Source of the DNA: an uncultured Clostridia bacterium
GTDB taxonomy: Bacteria > Bacillota > Clostridia > UBA1381
Reading direction: 5' to 3'
Length of the DNA stretch: 8,999 nt
Assembly (NCBI GenBank): GCA_959602045.1
Contig: CAUGRT010000059.1
Location: 1-8,999 of the forward strand
Under the pieces are notes generated by a model. That model was not told where the DNA came from and searched no databases. It saw only the letters and a list, made by a program, of their open reading frames with translations. Below, one piece after another: positions 1-6,834 of the stretch; within the stretch, counting starts at the first letter, position 1; every line of letters starts with the position of its first letter. The translations under genes and the position numbers were made by a program.

Positions 1-87
1 TCAAAAGTATGTCAAAATGATTTTGATGAAATGATATATGCCTAAAAATCGCATAAATACGCCATTTTAAAAGTGTGAGTCAATGAC
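1..87. other. AT-rich intergenic stretch left of the aspS promoter
   Basis: No coding frame with a convincing ribosome binding site is visible here on either strand. The stretch contains a small 15-nt palindrome at 12-26 (7-bp arms TCAAAAT and ATTTTGA around one central base) and two copies of the core AAAAGTRTG at 3-11 and 69-77. The same core is repeated in the regulator/oxidoreductase spacer near 3740-3772. It may be the upstream gene's 3' flank or a control region. Nothing firmer can be said because the window begins here. Confidence 0.4.
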
Positions 88-116
88 TTGACAAAAATCG
101 GTATGCGTGGTATACT
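88..116 (+). promoter_or_regulatory. Sigma-A promoter of aspS
   Basis: A consensus -35 box TTGACA (88-93) and a -10 box TATACT (111-116) are separated by exactly 17 bp. A TGN extended -10 lies directly upstream (108-110). Transcription would start near 123, leaving a leader of about 100 nt before aspS. The -10 sits inside a short palindrome at 108-120 (arms TGGTA and TACCA around TAC), which could be coincidence or an operator. This is the strongest promoter match in the window. Confidence 0.85.
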
Positions 117-138
117 ACCAAATAGATAGTACAGATTT

Positions 139-166
139 ATCGGCGGTTTACCATAAGCTTGCCGAT
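139..166 (+). other. Small hairpin in the aspS leader
   Basis: ATCGGC (139-144) can pair with GCCGAT (161-166), leaving a 16-nt loop that two G-U pairs could shorten. It lies inside the predicted leader, 57 nt before the start codon. No U tract follows, so it is not an attenuator terminator. The leader also lacks the conserved T-box GGGTGG...CC element common upstream of clostridial aminoacyl-tRNA synthetase genes. A role is not established. Confidence 0.35.
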
Positions 167-223
167 TGTTCGTTTGCAAATTATATCTAAATAAAGTGAT
201 AAAAATTTTACGGAGGAATTTTA

Positions 224-1996
224 ATGGACACAATGAAGGGGTTAAAGCGTACCTCCTATTGCGGCGAGGTTGAGGGAATCGGAACAACAGCCGTTGTGGG
301 CGGATATGTGCAGAAAATAAGGGATCTGGGAAATCTTATTTTTATAGATTTGAGAGATAGAACCGGTATTGTTCAGCTGGCGTTTGATGACGCTACGGAT
401 AGGGCGATTTTTGAAAAAGCTGCTTCCTGCCGCAGTGAATTTGTGTTGCTGGCAAAGGGTGTGGTTCGTGAGCGTGAGAGTAAAACCGATAAAATCAAGA
501 CGGGTAACATTGAAATTGCAGTCGATGATTTGCGGATTCTGGCAAAAGCTCAGACGCCGCCGTTTGAGATTACGGACGATACAAAGGTGAATGAGGAACT
601 GCGCTTGAAATATCGGTATCTGGATTTAAGAAGAAATGTTTTACAGCAGAATTTGATTACCAGAAGCAAGATTGCAAAATCGGCAAGAGATTATTTTGCG
701 GAAAACGGCTTTATTGAGATTGAAACACCAATGCTGATGAAGTCTACGCCCGAGGGCGCGAGAGACTATATTGTTCCCTCCAGAATCCATCACGGAAATT
801 TCTATGCATTGCCGCAGTCGCCGCAGATTTATAAGCAGCTGCTGATGATTGCCGGATGTGACCGTTATATTCAGCTGGCACGCTGCTTTAGAGATGAGGA
901 TTTAAGAGCTGACAGACAGCCGGAGTTTACGCAAATTGATATGGAGATGTCCTTTGTGGATGTTGAGGATGTTCTGGAGATTGCGGAAGGGTTCGTGAGC
1001 CGGGTATTTAAGGATGTTATGAATGTGGATATTCCGATTCCTCTGCCGCGCCTGACTTATAAAGAGGCAATGGAACGCTATGGCTCCGATAAGCCGGATA
1101 CGCGTTTTGCGATGGAGATTACCGATCTTTCGGATTTGGTACAGAACAGCGGTTTCGGTGTATTTACATCAGCGTTGGAGGCAGGCGGCTCAGTTCGGGC
1201 AATTACCGCAAAGAACGCCGCAAAAACATTAACCCGGAAAGAAATTGATAAGCTGACCGAATATGTACGCGGTATCGGTGCAAAGGGTCTGGCATTTATT
1301 CGTTGGGTAGAGGATACGCCGTCCTGTGGTTTTGCAAAATTTTTAGGCGAGGGCGAGCTTGAGGCAATATTGAATCGCTGCGGTGCAGAAAAAGGCGATG
1401 TTGTGCTGATCGTTGCAGATAAGAACAGAATCACACTTCCGGTTCTCGGCGCGTTGAGATTGAAAGTAGCGAAACAGTTGGATATTATTCCGGAGGGATA
1501 TAATTTCTTGTGGATTACGGAATTTCCGTTCTTTGATTTTGATGAGGAAACCGGTACATGGGTGGCGATGCACCATCCGTTTACAATGCCAATGGAAGAG
1601 GGAATACAATATTTGGATTCCGATCCGGAAAAGGTTACGGCAAAGGCGTATGATTTGGTGCTGAACGGAACGGAGCTTTCGAGCGGTTCGATTCGTATTA
1701 CCGATTATGAATTGCAGCAGAAAATGTTTGAGTCCCTGGGACTTACGGACGAAGAAATTGAAGCGAAGTTCGGATTCCTTGTAGAAGCGTATAAATACGG
1801 CGCTCCGCCGCATGGAGGTATGGGAATCGGTTTGGACAGATTGGCAATGATTATGTGCGGATGCGATAACCTCAGAGATGTTACTGCTTTCCCGAAGGTT
1901 CAGAATGCTTCGGAGTTAATGTCAATGGCTCCCGGAACGGTGGACGAGGAACAGCTGAAAGAGTTGGCTATTGCTGTTGTGAAAGAAGAAAAATAG
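224..1996 (+). CDS. aspS: Aspartyl-tRNA synthetase (bacterial type)
   Basis: Cytoplasmic class II aminoacyl-tRNA synthetase that charges tRNA-Asp with aspartate using ATP. The 590-residue length fits the bacterial AspRS family. An N-terminal OB-fold anticodon-binding domain (about 1-110) contains DLGNLIFIDLRDR. The class II catalytic core begins around 130. QSPQIYKQLL (198-207) and motif 2 (FRDEDLRADRQPEF, 222-235) are intact, and motif 3 is GMGIGLDRL (532-540) with its ATP-binding arginine R538. The region around 290-410, inserted between motifs 2 and 3, is the GAD domain that marks the bacterial form. Leu follows RD at 34-35, where non-discriminating AspRSs usually carry His; this suggests, but does not prove, a tRNA-Asp-specific enzyme. 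The start is set by GGAGG at 212-216, 7 nt upstream. The next gene follows after 58 nt with no terminator. Confidence 0.98.
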   Translation: MDTMKGLKRTSYCGEVEGIGTTAVVGGYVQKIRDLGNLIFIDLRDRTGIVQLAFDDATDRAIFEKAASCRSEFVLLAKGVVRERESKTDKIKTGNIEIAVDDLRILAKAQTPPFEITDDTKVNEELRLKYRYLDLRRNVLQQNLITRSKIAKSARDYFAENGFIEIETPMLMKSTPEGARDYIVPSRIHHGNFYALPQSPQIYKQLLMIAGCDRYIQLARCFRDEDLRADRQPEFTQIDMEMSFVDVEDVLEIAEGFVSRVFKDVMNVDIPIPLPRLTYKEAMERYGSDKPDTRFAMEITDLSDLVQNSGFGVFTSALEAGGSVRAITAKNAAKTLTRKEIDKLTEYVRGIGAKGLAFIRWVEDTPSCGFAKFLGEGELEAILNRCGAEKGDVVLIVADKNRITLPVLGALRLKVAKQLDIIPEGYNFLWITEFPFFDFDEETGTWVAMHHPFTMPMEEGIQYLDSDPEKVTAKAYDLVLNGTELSSGSIRITDYELQQKMFESLGLTDEEIEAKFGFLVEAYKYGAPPHGGMGIGLDRLAMIMCGCDNLRDVTAFPKVQNASELMSMAPGTVDEEQLKELAIAVVKEEK

Positions 1997-2054
1997 ATTT
2001 GATTTTCTGCGATCACATTCAGAGGATTAAAATATTACAAAAGCAAGGAGAATT

Positions 2055-2834
2055 ATGGTTATGAATTTATGGGAAAAGGAAATGCCGTATTATGATGAAA
2101 CGGTTGATTTTATACCGCAGATTACGGCTTATCCGTCTACTTCGGCAGGGGCAGTCATTGTATTTCCCGGCGGTGGATACGCCGGACGGGCAATTCATGA
2201 GGGGCCGGTTATCGCAAAATGGCTCAATTCAATCGGAATCACCGCATTTGTGGTGGACTATCGTGTAGCGCCGTATAAACATCCGGCAGAGATTTCGGAC
2301 GCAATGCGTGCGGTGAAACTGGTCAGAGCCAATGCAAAGAAATACGGAATTGATAAAAATAAAATTGCTGTTATGGGCTTTAGTGCAGGCGGTCATCTTG
2401 CCGGCAGCGTATCGGTTCATTATGATAAGGAAATGTATGCTCCGACCGATAAAATTGATAAGGAATCCTGCCGCCCGGACGCTTCGATTCTTTGCTATGC
2501 GGTTTTGGATATGCTGGAGTACCGTCATGACGGATCGAGAATAAATTTGTTGGGTGAGCGTGTCAGCCAAAAGGATAAGGAATTGATGGCGTTGCAGCTG
2601 CATGTTACCGCAGATACACCGCCGGCATTTTTGTGGCATACCTCAGAGGATCAGGCAGTGCCGGTACAGGGAGCAATGTTATACGCAAAGGCACTTGCAG
2701 ATGCATGTGTTCCGTTTGAGGTTCATGTATATCCTCATGGCAATCATGGATTGGGATTGGCGCCGGAAAATCCGCATGTGGCACAGTGGGCGAATGCACT
2801 GGAACAGTGGCTGATTTTGAACGGCTGGAAATAA
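2055..2834 (+). CDS. Alpha/beta hydrolase, probable acetyl/carbohydrate esterase
   Basis: A 259-residue cytoplasmic alpha/beta-hydrolase of the BD-FAE / acetyl-xylan-esterase-like group (COG0657-like), expected to hydrolyse esters such as acetyl groups on sugars. Visible elements in order: oxyanion-hole loop FPGGGYAGRA (37-46), VVDYRVAP (67-73), nucleophile elbow GFSAGG (108-113, Ser110), acid in HTSEDQAVP (195-203, Asp199), and the catalytic histidine in GNHGLGLA (229-236, His231). The triad is therefore complete. There is no signal peptide, so an imported or intracellular substrate is likely. AAGGAG at 2045-2050 lies 4 nt before the chosen ATG and 10 nt before an in-frame ATG at 2061, so the first two residues are uncertain. 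It probably reads through from aspS and ends at the terminator starting 12 nt after the stop codon. The true substrate is unknown. Confidence 0.88.
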   Translation: MVMNLWEKEMPYYDETVDFIPQITAYPSTSAGAVIVFPGGGYAGRAIHEGPVIAKWLNSIGITAFVVDYRVAPYKHPAEISDAMRAVKLVRANAKKYGIDKNKIAVMGFSAGGHLAGSVSVHYDKEMYAPTDKIDKESCRPDASILCYAVLDMLEYRHDGSRINLLGERVSQKDKELMALQLHVTADTPPAFLWHTSEDQAVPVQGAMLYAKALADACVPFEVHVYPHGNHGLGLAPENPHVAQWANALEQWLILNGWK

Positions 2835-2846
2835 ATCATTTTGTCA

Positions 2847-2880
2847 GGGGTCGATGTTTAAACATCGACCCCGTTTGTTT
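2847..2880 (+). terminator. Intrinsic terminator after the esterase gene
   Basis: A perfect 26-nt palindrome at 2847-2872 (13-nt arms beginning GGGGTCGATG) is followed by GTTTGTTTTT. It closes the aspS/esterase unit. It also lies just beyond the stop codon of the convergent regulator gene. On that strand only an interrupted T run follows (TGACAAAATGATTT), so termination in the minus direction would be weaker. Confidence 0.9.
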
Positions 2881-2883
2881 TTA

Positions 2884-3690
2884 TCATTTTCTGTGTTTCC
2901 TCCATTCGGAGGGCGTTTTGCTTGTTAATTGCTTAAAGGTTTTAATGAAATAACTGAAATTATTAAATCCTACGCATAGGGCGATTTCGGTAATACTCAT
3001 GTTGGTTTCAAGCAACAGCCGCTTTGCATCGTTGATTTTTAATTGGTTGCAATATCGGCGGATGGATTGCCCGCTTTCATGTTTGAATAGGTGGCTGATG
3101 GCGGATTTGCTATAGTTTAGTTCTGTGCTGAGCTGCTCTAATGTCACTTGATTGTAATGATGATTCAGATAATTTGTGATTTCGGTATAGATGGTATTTT
3201 GCGCAGGCGGCGGAGGGAGATGCTCAATTAAGGTGCTTACCATCAGCGTTAGCGGTGGAATCACCACCTCCAGAAAATCTAAGGGAATCGGGACTTTTTT
3301 TAAATGCTGCATTGCTTCGGGCGCACGGCATTGGAGCGGTTCTCCGCGATAACCGCTGACGCAAAGGATTCCGGAAATTTCACCATGAACCGGAATCGGA
3401 CGAATATATTCATGCACGCCGGCGTGACAGGTTCCAATGCGACCATTGGAGCGAATGCATTTCCGAATCGCGGCAGTTTGGCACAACAGGCACTTTTTTT
3501 GCAACCCCAAAATGTTTTTCACATAAAGACAATAAGGGTTGGCATGGTTGTTATATTCCGACAGCTGATGAGCTGCGGGATTGAGCGGAACATAGGAGTA
3601 TTTCTTTTTGAAATGAATTGAAATTTCCAAGTCGTAGGTGTTTTTTAAGTATCGGATATAAGCGATGATTTTTTCTTGTGAGTAATCCAT
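2884..3690 (-). CDS. AraC-family transcriptional regulator with PocR sensor domain
   Basis: A 268-residue one-component regulator. The N-terminal part (about 5-155) reads as a PocR ligand-binding domain. It has the family's cysteine-rich stretch (C54, C67, C70, C78, C88), then TCHAGVHEYIRPI (87-99) and GEISGILCVSGYRGEP (103-118). A proline-rich linker (LPPPPAQN, 158-165) leads to a C-terminal AraC DNA-binding domain. Its first helix-turn-helix is around 183-207 (TLEQLSTELNYSKSAISHLF); the second is around 233-262 (ITEIALCVGFNNFSYFIKTF), ending TPSEWRK. PocR domains are known in regulators of propanediol/cobalamin genes and are thought to bind small molecules. The ligand here is unknown. The start follows AGAGGTG with suitable spacing. 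The gene is divergent from the FAD oxidoreductase, which is its most likely target. Confidence 0.92.
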   Translation of the reverse strand: MDYSQEKIIAYIRYLKNTYDLEISIHFKKKYSYVPLNPAAHQLSEYNNHANPYCLYVKNILGLQKKCLLCQTAAIRKCIRSNGRIGTCHAGVHEYIRPIPVHGEISGILCVSGYRGEPLQCRAPEAMQHLKKVPIPLDFLEVVIPPLTLMVSTLIEHLPPPPAQNTIYTEITNYLNHHYNQVTLEQLSTELNYSKSAISHLFKHESGQSIRRYCNQLKINDAKRLLLETNMSITEIALCVGFNNFSYFIKTFKQLTSKTPSEWRKHRK

Positions 3691-3721
3691 GATAATGCAC
3701 CTCTTGTTGATTTTGCATTTT

Positions 3722-3820
3722 TGTTATACTTTTATGCTAAAAAGTGTGATACAAATGTAGAAAAGTATGATAAAATTATAGCATAGAAAAAGAGAAAAGT
3801 CAATTCTATTGCATAGAGAT
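3722..3820. promoter_or_regulatory. Putative operator cluster between regulator and oxidoreductase
   Basis: The 166-bp spacer between the divergent genes holds two repeat classes. Class A: AAAAGTGTGATA (3740-3751) and AAAAGTATGATA (3761-3772), 11 of 12 identical and 21 bp apart start to start, about two helical turns. A further copy with 10 of 12 matches lies inverted at 3722-3733. Class B: TATAGCATAGA (3777-3787) and TATTGCATAGA (3807-3817), 10 of 11 identical and 30 bp apart. Tandem sites on one face of the helix are typical of AraC-family operators, so binding by the adjacent regulator is a reasonable inference. No clear -35/-10 pair was found for either gene, in keeping with activator-dependent promoters. 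Confidence 0.55.
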
Positions 3821-3856
3821 TAAGAATTTTGCGTTATGAGAAAGGCGGTTTAACGT

Positions 3857-5641
3857 ATGCTTACAAAAAAACAGCTTCATGCTGATTTATGTGTAATCGG
3901 GGGAGGTATGGCAGGAATCTGCGCTGCGGTTTCGGCGGCAAGAAACGGGTGCTCAGTGGTGCTGATGCATGAACGGCAGGTGTTAGGCGGAAATGCTTCT
4001 TCGGAAATTCGCATGTGGGTTTGCGGCGCACAAGAGGAAAATGCGCGTGAAACAGGAATTATTGAGGAAATTGCTTTGGAAAATTACTATCGCAATCCGA
4101 CTAAGAATTTCTATCTGTGGGATACGGTGCTTTATGATTTTGTGATTCGTGAGCAGAATATTACATTGTTGCTGAATTGCACTTGCATGGATGCCGAAAC
4201 CGAAACCGGAGATTTTGAAGATGGCAGAAGTGTTCGGATTAAGAATGTTTCGGGGTATCAGATGACAACGCAGACGATGTATGAGGTTTGCTGCAAAAAT
4301 TATGCGGATTGTTCGGGAGACAGTATTTTAGCACCCCTGACCGGTGCGGAATTTCGATGGGGACGGGAAAGCGCAGATGAATTTGGCGAGGATACGTCTG
4401 TTCAAGTGCCGGATCGTAAAACGATGGGAATGAGCTGCTTGCTCCAGGGACGGGAAACAACAAAGCCTGTTGCATTTACGCCGCCGAAATGGGCGAAAAA
4501 GCTGACGAAAGAGGATTTTGGCGGAAGAAGAATGCCGGATTTGAAATACACCGGAGAGAATTTTTGGTATCTGGAATTAGGAGGTGAGGGCGATACAATT
4601 GCGGATACGGAAGAAGTAGCGCGTGACTTGATTCCGCTGGCAATCGGAACATGGGATTTTATAAAAAATTCCGGCAATTATTCTACGGAAAACTGGGATT
4701 TGGATTTCCTGGGATTTTTGCCCGGAAAACGTGAATCACGGAGAATGATGGGGGAGTATATCATTACGGAACGGGATATTGCCGAAAACCGAATTTTTGA
4801 AGATACAGTGGCATACGGCGGTTGGCCGATTGACGATCATTACCCCGGTGGTTTTTATCATCCAGGTCCTCCGAATCGTGCCGATCAAACAACCTGCCCG
4901 TATTGTATTCCGTATCGTTCACTGTATTCCAAGAACGTTTCCAATCTGTTTTTTGCAGGACGGAATATCAGCATGACGCATATGGCAATGAGCAGTATTC
5001 GCGTGATGGCGACCTGCGCCGTTATGGGCGAAGCGGTTGGAGCAGCGGCTGCATTAGCGGCACAAAATCATCTCACGCCGCATGGGGTGTACCGCGAAAA
5101 GCTGCATGAATTACAAAATACATTGGCAAATCATGATTGTTTCCTGCCGTATTTTACGCGTGAGGTCAGCGAGGTTTGCAAGGAAACTCCGATTGAGCAT
5201 GGTGCGGATTCGTTGAAAAACGGTCTGGATCGACCGCAGAAAATTTACCCCGGTGTAGAGTGCGGATGTGCGGTTCAAAATGGTGAGGCATTAGCTTACC
5301 AATTCACGTCGCCGCAGTCGGTGAAATCGGTACATATTACTTTTGACAGTGATTTAAATCGTGAAACCTTGCCCGGAGATTCCTGCGAGCGGTATCATTT
5401 AACACGTTGTAATGTGTTTTTGGACAGTCCGCAGTTTTATGTCCCCAAGACGCTTTGTAAGCATTTCAAACTGGAACTGACAGATATTAATGGGGACACC
5501 AATACAATAGAAGAAACGTGTAATTTAAAGCGTTCTTATCATATTCCGGTTGAAAAAGAACTCTCATCCATTCGGCTGATTCCAATGGGAAATTGGGGGG
5601 ACACTAAAAATACAACGATATTTTCTTTTGATTTTCAATAA
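3857..5641 (+). CDS. FAD-dependent oxidoreductase (FAD_oxidored family)
   Basis: A 594-residue flavoprotein with no signal peptide, hence cytoplasmic. Residues 10-40 form the Rossmann dinucleotide-binding fold with GGGMAG (15-20) and a glutamate after the second strand (HER, 38-40). LGGNASSEIRMW (43-54), DCSGDSILAPLTGAEFRWG (151-169) and RESRRMMGEYIITERD (292-307) are hallmarks of the FAD_oxidored (PF12831-like) family. FFAGRNISMTHMAMSS (365-380) followed by MGEAVGAAAAL is the second FAD-contacting region. Residues from about 455 to 594 form a separate C-terminal, strand-rich domain. Substrates are known for few members; some occur in carbohydrate-degradation loci, and the nearby esterase and galT make a sugar-derived substrate plausible but unproven. 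AAAGGCGG at 3841-3848 lies 8 nt before the ATG. The gene is transcribed alone and ends at a bidirectional terminator. Confidence 0.9.
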   Translation: MLTKKQLHADLCVIGGGMAGICAAVSAARNGCSVVLMHERQVLGGNASSEIRMWVCGAQEENARETGIIEEIALENYYRNPTKNFYLWDTVLYDFVIREQNITLLLNCTCMDAETETGDFEDGRSVRIKNVSGYQMTTQTMYEVCCKNYADCSGDSILAPLTGAEFRWGRESADEFGEDTSVQVPDRKTMGMSCLLQGRETTKPVAFTPPKWAKKLTKEDFGGRRMPDLKYTGENFWYLELGGEGDTIADTEEVARDLIPLAIGTWDFIKNSGNYSTENWDLDFLGFLPGKRESRRMMGEYIITERDIAENRIFEDTVAYGGWPIDDHYPGGFYHPGPPNRADQTTCPYCIPYRSLYSKNVSNLFFAGRNISMTHMAMSSIRVMATCAVMGEAVGAAAALAAQNHLTPHGVYREKLHELQNTLANHDCFLPYFTREVSEVCKETPIEHGADSLKNGLDRPQKIYPGVECGCAVQNGEALAYQFTSPQSVKSVHITFDSDLNRETLPGDSCERYHLTRCNVFLDSPQFYVPKTLCKHFKLELTDINGDTNTIEETCNLKRSYHIPVEKELSSIRLIPMGNWGDTKNTTIFSFDFQ

Positions 5642-5649
5642 GGGACACA

Positions 5650-5682
5650 AAAAACTGCAATCGGATTTCGATTGCAGTTTTT
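5650..5682. terminator. Bidirectional intrinsic terminator
   Basis: A perfect 14-bp stem (5650-5663 with 5669-5682, core ACTGCAATCG / CGATTGCAGT) encloses a 5-nt loop, GATTT. The arms begin with A5 and end with T5, so either strand yields a hairpin with a U run, and further Ts follow at 5686-5690. It sits between the stop codons of the FAD oxidoreductase (+) and galT (-), serving both. Confidence 0.93.
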
Positions 5683-5688
5683 GCGTTT

Positions 5689-6666
5689 TTATTCGCTTAT
5701 TTTTTTCAAGAACTTTTCATGAGCAGCGCGTAATTCTACAGCCTTTTCCTCGGGAGCGGTAGGATTGCAGTGTGCCCATGCACCGGTTTCAGAGGAAGCG
5801 TTATACTTAATCTTGTCTTTACTTCTCATCGGCGGATAGAAGGCAATATGAAAATGGTAGTACTCAGAAGTATCCTCGCTGTTTACGGGGTTCTGGTACA
5901 TGCACATCATATACGGGAACGTGTAGTCAAACAGGCTGTCTAAGGTGCCGGCTGCCTCTTTCAAGGTTTGAGCAAGGCTTGTTTTTTCTTCATCTGTCAT
6001 TTGAGTCAGATTCTGAATGTGACGTTTTGCCGCGATGTAGATTCCATAAGGATATTCGCAGAAGAACGGCAGGAACACGATAAAGTGTTCATTTTCAAAA
6101 ATCACTCTTGATTTTGCCTGAACCTCATCCTCAAGCATATCACATACTAAGCAATTGCCGGTTTCCTCTTTGTGTTCCTTGCAGGATTGCATTTCAAGCT
6201 CAAGCTTTTTGGGGATTACGGAATAACCGTAAATCTGACCGTGCGGATGGGGCATAGTTACGCCGACAGCGGCACCTCTATTTTCAAAAATAAAGACGTA
6301 TTTGATTTTTTCGTCCTTTGAAATTTCAACAAAACGATCTGTCCATAAGTCAACCAATTCGCGGATATGCGGAACCGGAAGCTCAGGAAGTGTTACCGTA
6401 TGTTCGGGTGAATAAAGGATAACCTCGCATTTTCCATAAGCGGGTTTGGTTTTATATATTCTTGTTTCCACGTCATCGGGAACCGGAGGGTTCTGCGAAA
6501 GTGCCGGGAAATCATTATCATATTCATAAACTGTAAAATGGTCGGGGACTTTTCCCGAACCCGGACAGAAAGGACACCAATCTTTCGGCATCTGCGGTCT
6601 GTTTTGTCTGTTTGAAGCGATCATAACCCAATCTTTTATCAAGGGATTCCAACGTAATTCTGCCAT
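5689..6666 (-). CDS. galT: Galactose-1-phosphate uridylyltransferase
   Basis: Leloir-pathway enzyme that exchanges UMP between UDP-glucose and galactose 1-phosphate, in the cytoplasm. With the start at 6666 it has 325 residues, typical of the HIT-superfamily class I GalT. CPFCPGS gives the zinc-type cysteines C31 and C34, and SPEHTVTLPEL supplies H89. NRGAAVGVTMPHPHGQIYGY holds the HPH motif, with H142 as the uridylylated catalytic histidine and H140 as the preceding metal-type histidine. The C-terminal half has YYHFHIAFYPP, another conserved histidine cluster. A longer ORF begins at 6693, but that ATG lies only a few bases after the predicted transcript start and has no ribosome binding site. 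The ATG at 6666 has AAGGAGG 8 nt upstream. No galK or galE is adjacent. It has its own promoter and shares a terminator with the convergent oxidoreductase gene. Confidence 0.96.
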   Translation of the reverse strand: MAELRWNPLIKDWVMIASNRQNRPQMPKDWCPFCPGSGKVPDHFTVYEYDNDFPALSQNPPVPDDVETRIYKTKPAYGKCEVILYSPEHTVTLPELPVPHIRELVDLWTDRFVEISKDEKIKYVFIFENRGAAVGVTMPHPHGQIYGYSVIPKKLELEMQSCKEHKEETGNCLVCDMLEDEVQAKSRVIFENEHFIVFLPFFCEYPYGIYIAAKRHIQNLTQMTDEEKTSLAQTLKEAAGTLDSLFDYTFPYMMCMYQNPVNSEDTSEYYHFHIAFYPPMRSKDKIKYNASSETGAWAHCNPTAPEEKAVELRAAHEKFLKKISE

Positions 6667-6674
6667 TTTAAATT

Positions 6675-6681
6675 CCTCCTT
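6675..6681 (-). promoter_or_regulatory. galT ribosome binding site
   Basis: On the minus strand this reads AAGGAGG, a perfect Shine-Dalgarno sequence 8 nt before the ATG at 6666. It lies inside the longer frame that starts at 6693, which makes the shorter start the right choice. Confidence 0.88.
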
Positions 6682-6704
6682 AACGTTCGGCATTTCTTAA
6701 TTTT

Positions 6705-6733
6705 ATTGTACAACGAATTGCGTTTATAGTCAA
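6705..6733 (-). promoter_or_regulatory. Sigma-A promoter of galT
   Basis: On the minus strand TTGACT (6728-6733) and TACAAT (6705-6710) are separated by exactly 17 bp. Transcription would start near 6698, giving a leader of about 30 nt before the ATG at 6666. No separate operator was recognised. Confidence 0.8.
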
Positions 6734-6786
6734 TAGTGATTTTTCGGGATTTTATATCACAAATTCATAAATGGGTGATTTCCTGC

Positions 6787-6829
6787 AAAAAAAGAGCCAC
6801 TGCACTGCGTTTTGCAGTACAGGACTCTT
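6787..6829 (-). terminator. Intrinsic terminator after the anchored deacetylase
   Basis: On the minus strand an imperfect hairpin (6792-6829) is followed by seven Ts (complement of 6787-6793). The inner stem pairs ACTGC with GCAGT around a 5-nt loop, and the outer stem pairs AAGAG with CTCTT, with a bulge between them. It begins 6 nt past the stop codon of the deacetylase gene and separates it from galT, which has its own promoter downstream. Confidence 0.8.
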
Positions 6830-6834
6830 GCTGT

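Noticed and set aside
139..223. T-box or other riboswitch in the aspS leader
   Set aside because: It has only one small hairpin and lacks the T-box sequence and a terminator/antiterminator pair.
42..287. 81-residue minus-strand frame across the aspS promoter and start
   Set aside because: It overlaps a strong promoter and the first codons of aspS, and its composition is not that of a recognisable protein.
1078..1813. Long minus-strand frames inside aspS
   Set aside because: They lie wholly within a clear aspS coding frame and show no recognisable domain.
2229..2814. Several frames of 64-136 residues on both strands within the esterase gene
   Set aside because: The alpha/beta hydrolase frame has a full catalytic triad. 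The others have skewed composition and no ribosome binding sites.
3304..3621. 105-residue plus-strand frame inside the regulator gene
   Set aside because: It is antisense to the PocR domain coding region and has no ribosome binding site or domain signature.
6667..6693. Nine-residue N-terminal extension of galT (start at 6693)
   Set aside because: There is no ribosome binding site before it, and it would begin about 5 nt after the predicted transcript start. The AAGGAGG lies downstream, serving 6666.
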